A stretch of 8,679 bases of DNA, taken from Campylobacterales bacterium (GTDB taxonomy: Bacteria; Campylobacterota; Campylobacteria; Campylobacterales; QNZT01). Positions 6,658 through 8,679 of this stretch are shown here, in pieces. The DNA is taken from the NCBI GenBank assembly GCA_026985685.1, contig JALSQA010000335.1, forward strand, positions 1-8,679, given 5' to 3'. The notes beneath the pieces were generated by a model. That model did no database searches and was not told the DNA's origin. It saw only the letters and a program-made list of their open reading frames with translations. Numbering within the stretch: the first letter of the stretch is position 1; every line of letters begins with the position of its first letter. A program made the position numbers and the translations under genes.

Positions 6658-6942
6658 ATGACTTTTATTGAATTTAAAAAAGAGTTGCTTGATGCAGAGA
6701 TTACATTACCAAAATTTTCCAAATTGATCAAAGTAAGTGAAAAAAATATTCAATCCTATAAAAAAAAAGGAGAAGTCCCAAATACAATTGCTGTTATAGC
6801 AGTCTGTTTTTCTAATCTTCACCGTCAAGGCATAGACTACAAATCTATCGTAGAATCTTTAGGATTAAAAGCAAAAACAAAAAAGGGGGCTGGTTTTGGG
6901 AAAAAAAGAACGAAAAAAGAGGATAAGCCAGCACCAAAGTAA
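6658..6942 (+). CDS. Small XRE-like HTH protein with lysine-rich C-terminal tail
   Basis: A 94-residue probable DNA-binding protein. Residues 16-41 read as a helix-turn-helix: helix LPKFSKLI, turn KVS, recognition helix EKNIQSYKKKG, then EVP, the pattern of short XRE-like proteins. Residues 42-70 look like a helical packing segment, and 71-94 form a basic tail with ten lysines and one arginine. There is no ligand-binding domain and no membrane segment. The ATG at 6658 is chosen because AAAAGG (6645-6650) sits 7 bases upstream; an in-frame ATG at 6637 would add 7 residues (MITKGGY) but has no ribosome site. The gene is divergent from the H1-like gene across about 150 bp and 79 bp before phoD, in the same direction. 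Target and role are unknown: local regulator and nucleoid protein both fit. A run of nine A (6760-6768) interrupts the middle of the frame without breaking it. Confidence 0.85.
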   Translation: MTFIEFKKELLDAEITLPKFSKLIKVSEKNIQSYKKKGEVPNTIAVIAVCFSNLHRQGIDYKSIVESLGLKAKTKKGAGFGKKRTKKEDKPAPK

Positions 6943-6947
6943 CCATA

Positions 6948-6992
6948 CTGTCACCGTTTTGAAATAACTATGTAACCTTATGAGAGTAATAT
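6948..6992 (+). promoter_or_regulatory. Candidate Pho box array and -10 element for phoD
   Basis: CTGTCAC (6948-6954), TTGAAAT (6959-6965) and ATGTAAC (6970-6976) recur at an 11-bp period with 4-bp spacers. The first matches the PhoB half-site CTGTCAY fully; the others match about 4-5 of 7 bases. A TAATAT (6987-6992, overlapping TATAAA at 6990-6995) begins 10 bp after the third unit, the same geometry as at 3897-3930. Predicted start is near 7001, followed by AAGGA at 7011-7015. The element lies in the 79-bp gap after the HTH gene. Confidence 0.45.
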
Positions 6993-7021
6993 AAACGTAT
7001 TTTTTATTAAAAGGATACAAT

Positions 7022-8679
7022 ATGTCACTCTTTACCAGAAGAGAATTTTTAAAGATTTCAGCTTTGAGTGCTTGTTCACTTTATATATCTACAACTTTTA
7101 CAGGTTGTGGAGATGATACAGATGAGGGGTGCGACTGTGTTGATGTTGCATTTGATCATGGTGTAGCTAGTGGTGATCCATTGAGTGATCGTGTGATTTT
7201 GTGGACCAGGGCAACGCCTCTTGGTGATTTTGATGAGAATAAGGATGTAAAAGTAGACCTAGAAGTAGCAGAAGACGAAGCTTTTACAAACATTATTAGA
7301 AAAGAGAAAATCTCAACATCAAAAGATCATGATTATACTCTAAAAGTAGATCTGCAAGATTTAAAACCTGCAAAGGTTTACTACTATCGATTCAGAGGTA
7401 AAAACTCTATATCTGATACAGGAAGAACAAAAACTTTACCAATAGGGAATGTCTCACAAGTCAAAATGGCACTTTTTACTTGTGCTAATTACCCATATGG
7501 ATATTTCAATGCCTACAGTAAAGCTGCAAAGATAGAAGACCTTGATGTAGCTGTTCATGTGGGGGATTATATCTATGAATATGGAATGTTTGAGAGTGAT
7601 GGCAAAACACCAGCATACGCTACACAAAAAGCTCAGAGAATTGGCAGGGTTTTACCTTCTGACAATGACAAAGAGTGCGTGAATCTGGATGATTATCGTA
7701 AACGATATGCTCTTTATCATACAGATAAAGGTACACAGGCGATTCATAAAGCAGTTCCAATGATCGTGGTATGGGATGATCATGAGATAGCAAATGATAG
7801 TTACAAAGATGGAGCTGCAAATCAAAATCCAGAAGATGGTGTAAGCTGGGAACAGAGGGTAAGAGATGGGCTTCAGGCTTATTTTGAGTGGTTACCTATA
7901 AGACCTGTCTCAGATAAAAAGAAAATTTTCAGATCGTTTGATTTTGGAAATCTAGTTAGTTTGCATATGCTAGAAACCAGACTCTTTGCCAGAAGTAAAC
8001 AGTTAAATTATGGAAATTATTTTAAATCTGATGGATCTTTTGATAAAGCTAAGTTTGTTCAGGATCTTAGCTCTGATAAACGAACGATGCTAGGATCACA
8101 ACAGCTTCAGTGGCTACAGGGAAAGATGAAAAATTCTCAATCAACATGGCAAGTATTAGGACAACAGGTTTTGATGGGACGCATGAGTCTACCTGCTGAG
8201 ATTATTATGCTTGTTGGTCAGCTGGATGTTATTCCTGATTCACAAAAACCAGCACTAATGCAAAAGATCAATACCTCTCTTTCAGAGCTTGCTGTATTGA
8301 AGGTCAAAAAGCTTAAAGGCGGTACTTTAACTGATGTTGAAGAGGCGAGGTTATCTACTGTTATGCCCTACAATCTTGATGCATGGGATGGGTATCCTTA
8401 TGAAAGGGAGGTTGTTTTTGAAAGTGCAAAAATGATGGATAAAAACTTGGTAGTTTTTGCAGGAGATACGCATAATGCCTGGGCAAATGACTTAAAGGAC
8501 AAAGATGGAAATCAAATAGGTGTCGAGTTTGCAACAACATCTGTGACTTCTCCTGGTTTTGAAGATTATCTGAGTCTGCCTAATCAAGAGAGTGCCAAAT
8601 CATTTGAACAGGCTGTTACACTTTTGATAGATGATTTGAAATATTTCAATAGCTATGACAGAGGATTTTTGACAGTTAC
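7022..8679 (+). CDS. phoD: PhoD-family alkaline phosphatase/phosphodiesterase (3' partial)
   Basis: Exported phosphatase/phosphodiesterase of the PhoD family (Ca/Fe-dependent in characterised members), releasing phosphate from mono- and diesters. The ATG follows AAGGA by 6 bases. The N-terminus has a twin-arginine motif T5-R6-R7-E8-F9-L10-K11, a hydrophobic stretch, then F26-T27-G28-C29, a lipobox-like site that suggests a Tat-exported lipoprotein, though F at -3 is not ideal. The PhoD N-terminal Ig-like domain starts at FDHGVASGDP with RVILWTRATP. Catalytic motifs: C154-A-N156, GDYIYEY (D182), WDDHE (251-255) and GDTHN (481-485, H484). The frame stays open for 552 codons to the right edge; comparison with family lengths of about 520-590 suggests only a short C-terminus is missing. 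No frameshift is seen. Promoter context suggests phosphate control. Confidence 0.95.
   Translation, partial: MSLFTRREFLKISALSACSLYISTTFTGCGDDTDEGCDCVDVAFDHGVASGDPLSDRVILWTRATPLGDFDENKDVKVDLEVAEDEAFTNIIRKEKISTSKDHDYTLKVDLQDLKPAKVYYYRFRGKNSISDTGRTKTLPIGNVSQVKMALFTCANYPYGYFNAYSKAAKIEDLDVAVHVGDYIYEYGMFESDGKTPAYATQKAQRIGRVLPSDNDKECVNLDDYRKRYALYHTDKGTQAIHKAVPMIVVWDDHEIANDSYKDGAANQNPEDGVSWEQRVRDGLQAYFEWLPIRPVSDKKKIFRSFDFGNLVSLHMLETRLFARSKQLNYGNYFKSDGSFDKAKFVQDLSSDKRTMLGSQQLQWLQGKMKNSQSTWQVLGQQVLMGRMSLPAEIIMLVGQLDVIPDSQKPALMQKINTSLSELAVLKVKKLKGGTLTDVEEARLSTVMPYNLDAWDGYPYEREVVFESAKMMDKNLVVFAGDTHNAWANDLKDKDGNQIGVEFATTSVTSPGFEDYLSLPNQESAKSFEQAVTLLIDDLKYFNSYDRGFLTV

Noticed and set aside
7620..7820. 66-residue minus-strand frame within phoD.
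   Set aside because: It lies inside the conserved PhoD catalytic region, has no ribosome site and its His/Leu-rich product looks like a shadow.

Overview
The window is AT-rich DNA with strong AAGGAG-type ribosome sites, short intergenic gaps and mostly rightward genes. This, together with the protein flavour (a lysine/alanine-rich H1-like protein, a short HTH protein with a basic tail, Tat-exported PhoD), fits a Gram-negative bacterium, most likely a Campylobacterota relative such as Sulfurimonas, Sulfurovum or Arcobacter. The taxonomic call is an inference from style, not from a marker gene.

Layout. (1) Positions 1-3875 (+): the 3' part of a very large secreted protein, open at the left edge. 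In order it has a Cys-flanked EF-hand-like module, six short beta-hairpin-like repeats, 47 uninterrupted collagen-like Gly-X-Y triplets, a second EF-hand-like module, and an ExeM/NucH-type extracellular nuclease (OB fold plus endonuclease/exonuclease/phosphatase domain), followed by a PKD-like domain and a C-terminal lamin-tail domain. (2) 3876-3957: a perfect 14-bp hairpin overlapping a Pho-box-like direct repeat and a -10 element. (3) 3958-6171 (+): a lipoprotein 5'-nucleotidase of the UshA/NadN superfamily with a PKD-like domain in front. (4) 6231-6259: rho-independent terminator. (5) 6263-6505 (-): an 80-residue H1-like protein. Its divergent promoter region (6506-6657) carries a 12-bp inverted repeat. 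(6) 6658-6942 (+): a 94-residue HTH protein with a lysine-rich tail. (7) 6943-7021: a second Pho-box-like direct-repeat region. (8) 7022-8679 (+): phoD, a Tat-exported PhoD-family alkaline phosphatase/phosphodiesterase, cut by the right edge.

How the genes fit together. The three large enzymes form a plausible extracytoplasmic route for getting phosphate from nucleic acids and nucleotides: the nuclease cuts DNA or RNA, the nucleotidase removes 5'-phosphate (and perhaps splits NAD), and PhoD releases phosphate from mono- and diesters. Both complete promoters of large enzymes visible here carry 11-bp-period CTGT(N)A-type repeats placed 10 bp before a -10 element, the spacing known for PhoB-activated promoters, so phosphate-starvation control is a specific, testable proposal. 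The two small basic DNA-binding proteins between them look like nucleoid or regulatory proteins. Nothing in the sequence proves that they belong to the same pathway.
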